Origin: Pterois miles
Taxonomy: Eukaryota > Chordata > Actinopteri > Perciformes > Scorpaenidae
Assembly: GCA_947000775.1 (NCBI GenBank)
Contig: CAMQGK010000008.1
Location: 4,110,001 to 4,174,000 of the forward strand
Direction: 5' to 3'
Length of the DNA: 64,000 bases
Below, in pieces: positions 45,041 to 57,733 of the stretch. Within the stretch, counting starts at the first letter, position 1; each line of letters opens with the position of its first letter. The position numbers and the translations under genes are program-made. The notes under the pieces were generated by a model, which was not told the DNA's origin, did no database searches, and worked only from the letters and a program-made list of their open reading frames with translations.

Positions 45041-46625
45041 AACCATTGGTTAACAGCTACATAACACAACTATTTGCTATGTAAAGACACAGGGTAGTAC
45101 CGTCTACCTGAGCAGAGAATGAAGTCACTTTCCCTCAGTGTGTGCTGTAATCCCAGTTTCTCCGTGCTTTGTTGATATAGCGAGGCTGGGTGTGCTTGCC
45201 TTTTAGTGCATGTTCGTGCATGTTTATCATATCCCGCTGGCTAGCTCACGATTACCCATCTGCAACACGCTCATACGGCGGTCACAGCTAACAACAATGG
45301 TGCTGTTCGGAAGCGCTGCACCCAACCTCCGGTCCCCCCCAGGTTAACACTGTTCGCTCTGTCAGCACTGTAGGCTGCTGGCCGCCGACTCTGCCATCGC
45401 CATGTTGAGAGCTACACAGACGCAATACAAATGCTCACAATCTCACAGTTTGCACTTTTAAAAACGGTTTGAATGCACAATGGAATAAACGGTGACAATG
45501 TACATACAGTACATCAGCATTACATTAAAACAAATCAGGTATAAAAAAAATAAACCAGTATTTGAAAAATTCAGCTTGGATTGCCGCTGTTTGTCTACGC
45601 AAACAAACCCAAGTCCTCACCACTGTTGCACGGGAGTCCTCCCTCTCCACATGCCCTGCTTGCTTGCATCCCAAACATTGTGTTTAACCACCGACGCCCA
45701 CCTGTGCAGGTGTATTACAGCCCATCACACACACACAAAAACATACCCCTGTGCATTGTACAACGGATTAAAGTGCAAGGGATGATATTCCAGAGCCCTA
45801 CGTGTTACACGTCCTGTTGGCCGCCATCCAAAAAATGTAACAAAACCCATTAATTAAGTCACATAATTAGCATGCTCCTGTGTTCCAGTGACATTTCCGG
45901 TCTGGGCTCTATCCTCCACCACAAGTGTCACATTGATCCCTCGCTTGTCTCCCACTAATGTCAGCATTAATAACTCAAGGTGATGTCATCTCCTTAGCTT
46001 ATGTCCAACAGGAGGTGCTGGGAACCGCGCGTTGTTATGGCGATTCATCTGCCCCGAGTTGTAACACCGAGGGTGGGCCCCGGCCTGAATGAGTGGGGTC
46101 CAGTCTGATGAGAGACAAGGTGATAATTGCCTTTGTGTTGCAGAGAGGAAAGGGCAAGGGCAGTCAAGGGCACCGCCACGGCCGAGTACGGTAAATCTGT
46201 CAGCGCACGCCTCGCGATTCAAAGCCGAGGGCTGCAAACACAGACTGTGTTTGGCTTCTCTGCTTGGTAGGCGGGTGGTTAATGGGTTGGGCCATGTGAT
46301 TTTAGTCTGTGTGTGTCTGCGGATACGTTCCTGTGTCTGCATGCGCCGACAGCTTTGCTTGTTTGTGTGTATATTTGCCTCGGCCGTGTTATCTTGTCTG
46401 CAGGATAAACTGTTTTTGCTGTAAACACTATTTCAGCTTTCTTATTACAGATGTGCATCAGTTGACTCAGGGCTGTTAGATGGGCATCAGTCGTCTAGTG
46501 GCCATCACGCAGTGTAAGAGAAGGATTTTGATAAGACTTTAAATGTTAAGAAGTGGGTCAAATGTTTTCAATTTTGCTCTAAAACTACTACATCAAGTGG
46601 CAACCTGCTTTTAATGTGTCTGTTG

Positions 46626-46626
<1 letters not shown>
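45041..46626. other. Unassigned unique DNA
   Basis: No gene. Frames of up to 118 codons at 45986-46424 occur on both strands in a GC-richer stretch with no domain. (CA)-rich text at 45727-45740 is minor. Confidence 0.4.
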
Positions 46627-46660
<34 letters not shown>

Positions 46661-46672
46661 GATCTATCTATA
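46627..46672. repeat. (ATCT)n tetranucleotide microsatellite
   Basis: About eleven ATCT units with one interruption (CGATCT near 46660). Confidence 0.97.
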
Positions 46673-47183
46673 GATCATGGGATGAAAAATAACAGTATAA
46701 AAAAATAAATAAATAATAGTGTAAACCTTTCCTTTTTACTGAAAAAGAATACCAAGCACCTTTTATGTGAAACTGCATACAGCTATACATCTGTCTATGA
46801 ATGTGTGTGTGGAGGAATGATGTATTTTCAAGGTAAAGAACAAAACAGTTGCATGTGGTTGTTCTCAGTTACCGTAGCTGTCATTTCCTGAAAGATCATG
46901 TCAGCAGAAACCTCAAGGACGCGATCCACTCATATAGTTCAACACGGGCATGTCTCAAGAGCCCTTGAGAGGCGTATTCAGAGTGCTTTTCCAAAAGACT
47001 GCTGCACATTCTTCACATATTGTCTTCCTCTTAGTCGGCTGCATGTTCTTATGTCCTGTAATCAACTGTAGGTTAATGTCCACTACTACATGTAGTCAAT
47101 TGAAACATTAGTCAAGACGAAAATGGAGAAATTGTTGCTTTTAATTATGATTTATATTCAACTGTTTTACAATGTAAGGAAAC
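46673..47183. other. Unassigned non-coding DNA
   Basis: No gene or shared repeat was recognised. Confidence 0.45.
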
Positions 47184-47492
47184 CATAGACTGTATATAAG
47201 AAGTAGACAAAGTTGTCATAATGTCACCCATTGGTTTGGACTGACATTTTTAAGTCTAAAATCTGTAATTTTCGTCATCCCCATCCTGGTTTTTACCTGT
47301 TGCCAACTTGGTTTTTGCCGCCACCATCCTGGTTTTGGCCGTCGCCATCTTGGTTTTGGCCATCACTGTTTTCTTGCAACCAGAGGTGACAAGAGTGGGT
47401 GGAGCTAAGTACAACCAAATGCTGAATAAGACATTTTTTGGCCACTAAAATGTTATAATTTTCATAAACTGAAAACACAGTGTGAAAGGGTT
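47184..47492 (-). mobile_element. Repeat R3, 3' half inverted
   Basis: CATAGACTGTATATAAGAAG, GGTGGAGCTAAGTACAACC, GAATAAGACATTTTTTGG and CATAAACTGAAAACAC are reverse complements of the 9430-9655 section of R3. The R3 5' half is missing. It carries a tandem expansion at 47282-47366. Confidence 0.75.
47282..47366. repeat. 21-bp tandem repeat, four units
   Basis: Four units of 21-22 bp of the form CATCYTGGTTTTGGCCGTCGC. In the R3 copy at 9568-9576, only a single AAGATGGCG-type unit exists, so the array is a local expansion within R3. Being 21 bp long, it reads as a 7-residue repeat (GQNQDGD) on the minus strand, which is not a gene. Confidence 0.9.
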
Positions 47493-49079
47493 AAAGTTCT
47501 AATATGCAAACACCACCCAGACCGGACCATGCCGTGGTGGCAAATGTGAATGTGTGACTAATACATGTTAATAAGATGCAAATCAGCAAAATAATCATAT
47601 ACAGTAAGGGGAAATGATTTGATAGAAAATGGCAAAAGGCAGGTTTGTAATCTGACAAGGCTGTGTCCTCACTCATGCTTGCTGATTGATTGATTAAACC
47701 ACTGCCCTGACCCCCATTGTACCTGCTTGAACTCATCTAAAACAAGCTGAATTTTAATGAGCATTCATTCATGGAAGGGCATTGTAACCACGCAGGCAGC
47801 AACTGACAGCTACGGGGAGTTTTATTAGGTCTAAACACAAGAGGCAAATCTGAATATGTCATGTATTAACCTGTCAAGGGATCGAGCCACTGTGTCAGTG
47901 TTGTCATGTTAATGTGTTGCCAAGTGTCTCCAGTCAAACAAGCCACTTTTGACATTTGCTTTCGTCCAGTTATTTGCATCCGCGGCAGCGAATCCTAAAA
48001 GCAAGATATAGAAGCAGAGGCATGATGGCCTTTGTTTTCTGTCTTTTAATATCCTTTGTTTCCCAGTAGATCAGACATTGTGGGCTGGAAAAATAAATTT
48101 TGTGCAGCTGCACATTTTCTCCATGATTTGAATATAGAGGGGACAACTCTGGGACACATTAAGGTTCTCTATTTTTCTGAGCTGCAGTTATTCTGTTATA
48201 GTAGTGCCTTCATTAGACACCTGGGATCTCAACTGTATCTTTACTGGTTGGTATAAATACTAATCAAATCATTATGATACAACAGGGCCCCTTTTAATGC
48301 ATCTTTCCTTAAGCCCCGTTTCCCCATATAGGCAAGTAATCTGACACTATATTGGCTCTGATCAAACTACTGATCCCTAAATGGGATGTGTGTTTGCACA
48401 ACGGGTATGAATGTGCTTGTTTGTATATATTAAGAGAGAACTGTGTGAGAGAGAAAGAGATGAGTTGCTTTGCATGTCGCCTGTGCTAGTCAGCAATTGA
48501 TCGGCTGCATGCATTAGCAGATTGCCTATTGATGAGGGGGAAGATTTATAATGGGCTGATTGATGGTAGCAATCTAGGAGTATAAATAAATGAATATGTG
48601 CCTGCCCTGGTTGGCGATGGCAGTAAAGCCTTGATTTGCAAGCTCACCTGTAATCACAAATGTCACAGTTAGCGTTGGCTCATCACTGATGGATGACGTG
48701 TACAGTGAAGTCAGCTGAAAGGACAACACGTCTTGGTGGTCTTCATTCATATTGTGTCACACAACAATATGAGACCTTTTATAAATAAAGCTGAGAGAAA
48801 AACAGATTAAAAAAGGATTCATAGTGGTTTATAGTTTGTCCTGAAGTAACAATCTAGTGGTACTATATAATAGGCCTATTGGTGTTTAAACAAACCCTTT
48901 AAAAAGCAATGAGAAAAGGCCCTTACTGCCCAATTAAAACAAAAGTAATCCATATTTTCCCCAGATTCAATTATAGTTTTATGTGTTTTTACCCATATCT
49001 GCAGTGTATTTTTTGGTGCTTACAACACTCTGGACTTACTTCCTTTACTTATGATAATTTGGGTTAGTTAGTTTTTATC
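47493..49079. other. Unassigned unique DNA
   Basis: No gene. 48040-48250 is a repeat-free stretch of mixed complexity (GCAGCTGCACATTTTCTCC) and a weak candidate for a regulatory element. Confidence 0.4.
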
Positions 49080-49330
49080 AGTGGGATATAAGTAAGATTT
49101 TTATTAATTTACTTTTATGTCTTCATTATTTATTTTATTTCATTTTAAATGCATTTGTTACATTTCTCATTCATGCATTTATTTTCATTATTTATTATTA
49201 TATTTTATATATATTTTATTATATATATTTTATTTTATATTCTATTTTATTATCTTTTTTATCCTTTTTTCAAGTTACAGTTTTTCATGCTTATTTATTG
49301 TTTTTTTAATGTTGCAGTTATTTATTTTAA
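49080..49330. repeat. AT-rich low-complexity region
   Basis: Runs of TTTTAT and TTTATTA dominate. Overlapping 74- and 87-codon frames rich in Phe, Tyr and Ile are by-products. It could be the remains of a LINE 3' UTR, but no landmark is left. Confidence 0.8.
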
Positions 49331-51609
49331 GAAAACAATAAAAAGCATAAGTCAAACAATGTATTTTCTTAGACTGCACTTTAGTCCATTCATTAAAATT
49401 GCACTATTTTGAGTATATTTTCTACATGTGCTATAGTATCATTTTCTCTAGTATATTTATTCTAGTAGTGTTTTAAGCTAGTAATTGTAAATGTGCATAT
49501 TGTATAATTTGTATGTAAATTGCTGTATAGCTTTAGCATTAAAACCATTCTGTATGTGTCCTCATCAACCCCCGCAGGCAGCAGTTTCCAGGAAAAAAGC
49601 TCCTGAGTAATTAGAAAACTCAGTTCTTTTCAAACTAAAATTAGCATTTAACGTCTTGTGTTTAGGTTGGATTGAACCACTCTGTTTTAGCCACATATTT
49701 GTGTAAAACAGTTACAGTGAAAATGAGTCTAATGGAGAGGATGAAACCAGGACCGACTTCTCCGGGAAGAAAAATAATGCTGCTCTCTGGGAGACGCAGG
49801 AGGTGAAACAATTATGATGCTCCCTTTAAAGCTGAACACTTGTGAAGTTACTGAAAGTCAAGTCTATGTTTTGCAGGCATTACTTATGATATTTGTTTTA
49901 AATCCAGTGTTCCACAGAATAACTACTATAATAATTAGCTATGTAGTACAAACTACACTGAAAAGTAGGAAGAAACAGCTTACTGGTATTGAATACTGCA
50001 GGAATGAGTCCTAAAACCTGGAAATTAGTTATCATTTTCTGCACTTTGGGTTCCTTCATATTGAAGTCAATATTTTTCTAAATGTGTTTTTGGTTAAACA
50101 CCTGACATAAGGTCTGTGATTAACACAAGCTTGAGAAATTTTAATATTTGAATGAGATTTGAACACTGGTCCGTCTTTAGCTTCGCTGTGGTGGCGTGAA
50201 GTCCTGCGACCACACTGTAGTTCATTTATATGTTTTTTACTTCTGGTGATTGCATTCACGCTTCAAAAATCATAACGTGTGTGACGCACTCACATTAAAG
50301 GTGGCGCCCATTTGTGGAGATTATCTTCATGAACAAAAAGCGTCAGCATCATAAACATTGGTTTGCCACGGAAGTTATTTTCTGCGATGATCCAAAACCC
50401 AGTGGAGAAATCCTGTTGGCTTTTTGTGGAGCTTCTAACTTCCTGGTTGGCCTACAAATCTGCCGTCCCTGCAGACCAGTGGCGTACAGAAGACAAACAG
50501 AGTTTAATAAAGCTGTGTCCATTCTTAACATAAACTGCTACTTAAAAATTTCAGTAAAACCTTTTTTATGATAACAACTGGGATGTCCTTTTACAATGCC
50601 ATTTAGAGGAAGGTCGTTTGGTTTGACCTCAGCACCAATCAGGATCGAACTACAGTGTATCAGGACGTCTCTGTCGGAGTCACAGAGACACTCCACAGAT
50701 GCCCTAGAATTTAACCTTAACGGTTAAATCATTTACTGAGGGGGAAATCCTGTGATAGCGTGGCTTGTCTGACCTCCACTCTCCCTGCTCCTAAACCAAC
50801 CACCCCCACCTCCATTTGTCCCCACCGGCTCCCTCCGACCTCTGACCTCCACCCCTCCCAGCCATGCTAACGGAATCTAATCACACGTATTTGAGATTGC
50901 AGAACCTGATACGAACTTCCTCCTGCAACCAGAATAAAAGTGATACGATTTTATCCACAGGCTGCGTGCCATGAATTCAAACTGGTGCCTGAGTACATTA
51001 TTTATCTGCTTAGAAGGACCCTTTTGCCCTTGGTGATTTTCACCCATCTCCAATTTTCCTTTTTGGTTTTGATGAGAAGATAGTTACCTAAGGTTAAGTG
51101 ATGGCTAAGTAGCCTGTCCTCTAACCCAAGGGGAAAGGATTTTCTTTTCTTCAGGAATTGCAGTGTTATCAAGGCAACAGATTAACTGGGAGTGTTGCAG
51201 CTTTCTCTTAACAAATCTACATTGAAAACGGTACCAATTAACACTTTCTTCATGTGCCTGTAAAATGAATGTGCTGACCACTGGTGCACAAACTCTATGA
51301 AAATGACAGCATTAATTCCAACACATTACACACATGAAGTGCTCCCGTGGCTCTTTTTTTACTTATTATTCTGTTTTAACAACTTGAATCTGTCCTAATT
51401 AATTGGTAACATTTTTGCTTCACAAGCACAAGATATTTGACAATTTCAAAATTTTTCGACCCTGAATGTCAGAAAAAAGAGAGCAAGGGAAAGAATCCAG
51501 CTACTCATTACCGAAACTTTTACATTCACAAGTAAAAGAAGGATGTAGCTTCCAAATAATGACATGCAAACGATTTGAGACCACTTTGTCGTTTGTGTTG
51601 TGTTTCCTC
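49331..51609. other. Unassigned unique DNA
   Basis: No gene or recognised repeat. 50740-51000 includes a pyrimidine-rich stretch and repeat-free sequence of balanced composition. Frames of 60-85 codons only. Confidence 0.4.
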
Positions 51610-52345
51610 AACCCGACCTAATGGGAAGGCGTATAAATTACACAATACGAGGACATTTCATGTGCCATGAGAACGCATTTTAGCCTTTTCGTGTGTCATT
51701 TTTATGTCTCCTTTCACAAGGATTGATCTTCTACGCCACGCAACAAAACTACAGTAACTGCCACATAACCTCAAAATAACTACAAACACACGTCACAAAC
51801 GTAACTTCAAATTAACTCAAAAACACATCTCAAACATCAATAACATTATTTCACAATAACTCAAAAACACATAAACGTGACTCACGTAACCTCAAATTAA
51901 CTCAAAAACATGTCACAAAGATTACTTCAAAATAACTAAAAAAAAAAATCACAAATACCACTAACAACTTTAAATTAACTAAAAAAAACGCGTCATAAAT
52001 GTCACTGAAGTTACTTCAAAATAACTCATAAAACACATAAACGGCACTAACGTTACTCCAAATTAACTAAAAATCACATCACAAACATTACTTCACAATA
52101 ACTCCAAAAAACATGTCACAGACATTACTTAAGAGTAACTAAAAAACACGTCACAACTGTCGCTTACATGACTTCAAAATAACTAAAAAAAAAAACACAT
52201 CACTAACATTACTTCACAATCACTCAAAAAGCACGTCACAAATCAAACTAATATACAGTAACTCACAAACACTGGTCTCAAACACCGGACTCCTGGTTGA
52301 GGGTCCTGTGTTTGTTTGACCCATCCACCTCCTCCTACCCACCAT
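51610..52345 (-). mobile_element. Repeat R6, minus-strand copy with internal minisatellite
   Basis: The left part (ACGCATTTTAGCCTTTTCG, GTGTGTCATTT, ACGCCACGCAACAAAACTAC) is the reverse complement of 27120-27185. The right part (GACTCCTGGTTGAGGGTCCT, GTTTGACCCATCCACC) is the reverse complement of 26925-26975. Between them sit twelve minisatellite units where the 26.8 kb copy has only about 150 bp. The ends of R6 remain undefined. Confidence 0.7.
51770..52255. repeat. Variable-length minisatellite, about 12 units
   Basis: Units of 35-46 bp follow the pattern TCAAAATAACTCAAAAACAC, then RTCACAAACRTTACT. Starts lie near 51770, 51807, 51850, 51891, 51926, 51969, 52015, 52057, 52092, 52129, 52173 and 52213. 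Length differences come from an optional insert such as CACTAACGTTACT and from A-run slippage. The AACGTT/ACGTCA-like words give regularly spaced CpGs. Confidence 0.9.
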
Positions 52346-54071
52346 AAGCTGTCTTTCTCACTTTTTATTTTACGCCTCGAGCTCTGAGCGTGGCGTATTT
52401 ACATGGATGTGTTTACACTGTAGTAAATACAGACAGTCTATACATGGGGTACCAATGACATGCCAAAAGCAAGAATGCTGTTCTTATTGCACTCAATTAC
52501 GTTTTCATTCCCACGTGTCATTCCTTTCAACAATCAAATTATTTGTGTTTGTGTGGAGTGAGAAAGTAGTTCATCTCTGTACTAAGTGCTGTATCTACAG
52601 TGTAAATATGCCGCCCACGAACACACATACAGACATCACTGAAATGTGAGCATCACACAACTCTTGGAGGGACTGCACCTCCTCCTGGGATTGGACCTCC
52701 TCCTGGACAGAATAAATAAATGTTTCTCCACAGCCACTGGCCTGCATGCTGAGCAGTCCGTCAAGCTCTCCTTCCTGCTTCTGTGAAGTAAACAAATGCT
52801 CGCGCTGATTCACCTGCCACTGTTGCATATTCCCAGCGCACCCCGGGCTTAGTAAAGTATAGAGGAGAAACATGAGGAGATGTGATCAAAAACATGTCAG
52901 CCATGTGTGAACAAGTGTTGCTCTGCCCTGTATTTTTTTCATAAACCAGGCTCTGGGTTTCCCATGCTTCATCCCTCCTGTGAACCCCTCTTCACCGGAG
53001 TAATAACTATGCTCATAAATTATTTGGCCTCTTGAAATGAGACAGAAAGTATTGCTCCTCCACAAGATCACTTGTTTATCTCGCCTTAATTGGGCTGGTG
53101 ATAATTATCAGTGTCCACTTATATGAATCAATTACAGACACTTAGCATTGTAATCAATTCTATTTTAGCGTTTGTGCTGATGCTATGCATGATTAATTAT
53201 ATAATTAAGCACTTCACTTGATTTATGTGGTATCTCCATCTTTTCTTTGCATTATTTATTTATATTTGCCTGCTTTAAGCACCGCGGGTCAACATTAGTT
53301 GTAAATTACTTAACGGCCATATTTTTTTCATATTGCAGTATAGCCGGGATTTCAGAAATACTGAGGTCGTAAGTCCAGATTTCCCCAGTCCTGCACCTCA
53401 CATTAGAAACGCCTGACCAGCAGATGTTGGAAAGTCATTGCATATGACTCATAAAAGAGTAATTTGGTCAACTGCAAAAGAAAACGCACTCTGTATGAGA
53501 AAAAGAAAATAAGACATTGTGTTTTAACAACCCACCAGCTAACAGTTGAAGTTAACCAGCATTAGCTTAGCTTAGCTACAGTGACTGCATGTAGTAGTCC
53601 AAGTCCCGTCCTCAACTTATAGGCCTATACATCAGGGGCATGATGAATAAACGTCACCATAATGCAAAATACTCCCCCACGAATATTGCATGGGCTATAT
53701 AGGCTTTTATTGTGAAAAGTAATAAGGGAAGGAGTGAAATGGTATGCACTATTTCCTATTTCGGTTCAAACTACGGAGCCTCCATACTCTTATTTCAGAA
53801 ATGTAGACGCGACTCAACCCGTTCTGCATAATCTGATCGGTTGATGCCTTTATTTGTGGTGCGAAAGCTCAAAAAAACTGACCTTGCTCCAAAAAAAAGT
53901 ATGTTGCTTTTTCGCTGCCTAATGTTTGCATTCTGTGAGAAAGTTTCATGACAAAAATAATAGTTTAGTTAGATGTATTTAAATATTCATCAAGTGATAC
54001 TGATCTATTCATTATGACTGCAAAAATGCTCCACGCTGTCAGCAGTATATTTCTAGGCGAGATTGGTGCCC
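52346..54071. other. Unassigned unique DNA
   Basis: No gene. A short tandem CACCTCCTCCTGGGATTGGA-type duplication lies at 52675-52706. A (TTAGC)-like short repeat is at 53563-53575. The rest is unremarkable. Confidence 0.4.
53085..53230. promoter_or_regulatory. Possible conserved non-coding element
   Basis: A repeat-free AT-rich stretch with several homeodomain-type cores (TGATAATTATCA, CATGATTAATTATATAAT, TCAATTA). This texture is common in developmental enhancers, but it is suggestive only. Confidence 0.2.
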
Positions 54072-54774
54072 AAAATCATTTTAACGCCATTAATTCCTTA
54101 AATGTATTAACGCAATTGATCTGTCAGAGAATGTAGCGGGTTCGGCTTTAAAGTTAGAGTGAAGATACTGGCTTCATATGACACTAAAATACCTGAAAAG
54201 AAACATACATACATGAAAACCCAGTGGTGCCAAACATGTCAGACTAGCTTGTCGCGAAGGAGGTTAAATAACGCTCCAAATTTGCGCAAATTTTTGGCAC
54301 GGAAAAACTGGCGTGGCCATTTTGAAAGGAGTCCCTTGACCCCTGACCTCAAGATACGTGAATGCAAATGGTACCCACGAGTCTCCCCTTTACAGACATG
54401 CCAACTTTATGATAATCACATGCAGTTTGGATCAAGTCATAGTCAAGTCAGCTCACTGCACACTGACAGCTGCTGTTGCCTGATGAGCTGCAGTTTGCAT
54501 GTTATGATCTGAGCATATTTTTTCATGCTAAACGCAGTACCTGTGAGGGTTTCTGGATATTTGTCAATGTTTTGTGTTAATTGATTTCTAATAATAAAAA
54601 ATATTCATACATTTGCACCCCATGTTGATAAGAGCATTAAGTATTTGACAAATCTCCCATTAAGGTACATCTCAGAGGTAAAAGATGGGTGATTCATTTG
54701 CAGTTAATCAAGATTAATCATAGCCAATCATGCAATGATCTGTGACTAAATATTTTAAGCGACTGACAGCCCTA
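54072..54774 (-). mobile_element. Repeat R4, copy 2 (near full length)
   Basis: On the minus strand it starts TAGGGCTGTCAGTCGCTTAA and runs about 700 bp through TGATTATCATAAAGTTGGC, TTTCAAAATGGCCACGCC, TTGGCACCACTGGG and CTTCACTCTAACTTTAAAGC to AATGGCGTTAAAATGATTTT. This is the most complete R4 copy. It has no transposase; a 117-codon plus frame inside it (54159-54512) is a by-product. Confidence 0.85.
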
Positions 54775-57544
54775 ATCTTCACAGTTTAAATGTGTGTATG
54801 ATAATGAATATGTACAAACTGTTAACATTAATTCTTCCTTGTGGCTTTTTCAGAAGCAGTGCTGAGGACCTGTGTGAACTTAACAGTAGCTTCACTTTCC
54901 CTTTGAAACACTTGGCTTTCACATAAAGACACTACTTGATCATTACTACAGATATACCACGTTATCATTGTTCACATGTAATTAACTGTGCAGAGGCTGA
55001 CATCAACAAACAACTCAAGGAGTGACTTCCTGTTGCAGCACCTCCAACACTTCTAATTGCACAACGATTAAAGCAAGTTACCAATCACACTTAATATGAC
55101 ATATTTCGCTGTTCTAATACAGTACGTCAAGGAGGAACAGATGGTCTGAAATTGCCTTTTAATCTCAAAATAGGCCTCTGAATCTCAGAAAGGAACATCC
55201 ATTGTCTCAGTGCTGTCGACGGCATTACAGTGCGCTATGTGGATCAGTGGGAGGATGAAGCAAGATGTAATTTTGAAACTTTGTAAAGTACTCATGTCAG
55301 GCACAAAGTACAGCTTAAGAGAAAAAGAAAAAAATGGAAAGATAACTAGAGAATGGGATGCTAAGAGGGCACGACAGAAATCTGAGGAAAAGGTAAAAAA
55401 AAAAAAGAAAAAAGAAAAGAAAATCAATGTATGACTGTAATTTGGCTGCCGGGCTAAATTCACAAGGTGAAATTGCTGCCTGTGTTTCAGCGCTTTTTGC
55501 TTCGCTTAGCTTGCAGCATCTTTTCCCTTGGCTGCTTTCTCAGGTAGTCCAGCCCCTCATTTGAGCTCCAATCCTCTTTAGATATTGACACATGCATCCA
55601 TCCATGCTGAAGCCGAGATGATCCCTCGCACCAATCAGACGTGCAGGGAAGGAAGAAAGGAGGAGGAGGAGGAGGGAGGAAGCCGTGCAACAAAAGGGAA
55701 AATGAAGAGTGAAAAACAAGCGCGAAGTCAGAGACAAAATAATCAATAATGCTTGTGAACTGTACAGTTAGTTTTCATGATTCATCACATTCTCCCATTC
55801 CAGGAAGCGTACAAATGGCCATCTGACCCTCGCTGCCTCTTTGTATATTTTTGGCACTGCAGGCATAAAGGCAATACCCAAACTATTGATTGTGTTACAC
55901 TTAGCGCTTATTGATTTTGGAGGGGGGTGGGTTCAAAGTTAAGGGGTGAGATGGACAGGAGTGGTTGATGTCGAGGGTGGCTGCTCGCCTGGCTTTGCGG
56001 TCACTGCGCCATTTAAAGGGAGAGGATCGGTTTCACAGAGACGGATCACAGACGACTCCACTTCCGATATGGTGAGGAGGAGGGAATTGATTGGCTAGCA
56101 AATGCAGACAATGGTGAAAGTTGTTAACACTGTCTCAGATGTTTCCTGTGGGTGTATGGGCTTATTTTTATGGGTGTTACAATTCAAGTACTGCACTGAT
56201 GTGTCATTTATATTACTATGATTGAACTACATCAATAAATACTCAGCAAGTTGTCCTTCACGGGAGATGTGTATTGATCTAAAATCAATTTACAAGGTAA
56301 ATAATCCATTGTATCAATACTAAGAATTCGCACCTTGTATTTAGACACCACAAACGTCATATAGATGTATTTTTAGCTATTTTATTAGCAAAGACGTGTT
56401 GAAGGTTACGCTGCTTCACTCTCCCTGTGTATAATGTCATCGACATGCGCCAGCTTGCCAGCTCTCCAGAAAAAGGTCTCTCCGGATCCATGCATGTATG
56501 TATAAAGAGAACTGGATACAGCATTGGAGGCGGGGCCCCGTTCATTCCTATGAAAGTTGCTCATTGAAGTCAGCGGGGAGACTTCAGGATCTGGAAAAGT
56601 ACTGGATCTTCTGGTTCTTCCGGGTCTTACTGGGGCCTAGTGTGTAGTAGCGTCACATGACTTGGTCACGGGGTCCCGTACTGGGAAGCTGAGTCAGCTT
56701 AAGAAAGTTATCTGCTGAGTTACAGATGTCTCCTTCTCAATGTAAGTCTGTGAGAAAAAGTATTTTTGGGCCAAATGACATCACATGAAGGACACAGAAG
56801 TTGCAGTACCACCGTTGACCACGACGACCATGTTGGGATCAACAACCGGCACTCTTCATGGGGGCTTGCATCCATGGCGTGCATGCAGACAAACGCCACC
56901 CCTTTGCCATTCCTCGCTCACAGAGTTTCAGGTACTTTCCATCCATTTGACGATATCAATGATAATATCAATGTCCACGTAACATCAGCCTCAGAGGAGA
57001 CGATCTGTGAGGCAAGTTATCAAGAGAGTAAAGTAAAAAAACAAAACAGAAATTCAACTAACGTTAGTCTAACGTAGTTTTAAAAGTATAGTTTTCCCGT
57101 ATGTTTCCATGGATGAAAAGACCCCAAATGAACAATGTCAGCAGACTACTTGATTACTATGATCAAATTATTTATACAGCATTTGTATAGGAATGATTGG
57201 TGTCCCAAGCTTTTTTTTCCATATTAGCAGTTGATCACTGTATTATTGCTCCACTGTTTATATTGAAATTGAGAACAGAAACAGCAGGTTAAACCACTGT
57301 TCATTCAACCTAAAGAGAAGTTGGTTTATTATATTTTTGGTTAAATATTTCACTGCCTTGTATCTTGAAAAATGAGTCAGCGGCTCCTGTTGTTGCACTT
57401 TTTTTTTTTTTTATAATTTTCGAATAAAAAGTGTGCAGTATGTATTTGCCATTAATTGTTGTGTTTACTTGTTTATATCCACAATTCACTTATCACTGAT
57501 CCCAAGAAAAAGTTTGAGGAATGCTGACCTGCACTGTCTAGTAT
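54775..57544. other. Unassigned DNA
   Basis: No gene. Low-complexity A/G text lies at 55395-55430 and a T-run at about 57402-57411. 56560-57080 has features I associate with a dispersed repeat (AGTTGCAGTACCACCGTTGA), with no second copy here to prove it. Confidence 0.35.
55659..55677. repeat. (GGA)n microsatellite
   Basis: About six GGA units within a longer purine run, 55645-55682. Confidence 0.9.
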
Positions 57545-57696
57545 CCACTTATTTATTTCACAGTTGAGTCGATTTCAAGCCATTGAATCGTATCGTATCA
57601 CTCTAGATGAGCCAGATGTCGTCTCAGAATCGTATCGGATCCATGGAAATCGTACGGCATCGTATTGTTGTAAAAACGTATCATTACACCCCTAAT
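57545..57696. mobile_element. hAT-like terminal fragment (TTACACCCCTA)
   Basis: Repeated CGTATCG words (GAATCGTATCGTATCAC, AATCGTATCGGATC) lead to CGTATCATTACACCCCTA. That is the typical right end of a hAT-like family whose left end would be TAGGGGTGTAA. The left end was not found. Confidence 0.5.
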
Positions 57697-57733
57697 TATT
57701 TTGTATTTTTGTTATTAGAGGCTGTTTTTTTTC

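Noticed and set aside
47293..47478. Heptad-like GQNQDGD protein repeat
   Set aside because: A by-product of the 21-bp tandem expansion inside R3.
51770..52255. CRISPR-like array of spaced repeats
   Set aside because: Units are continuous and degenerate without unique spacers, and this is vertebrate DNA; it is a minisatellite.
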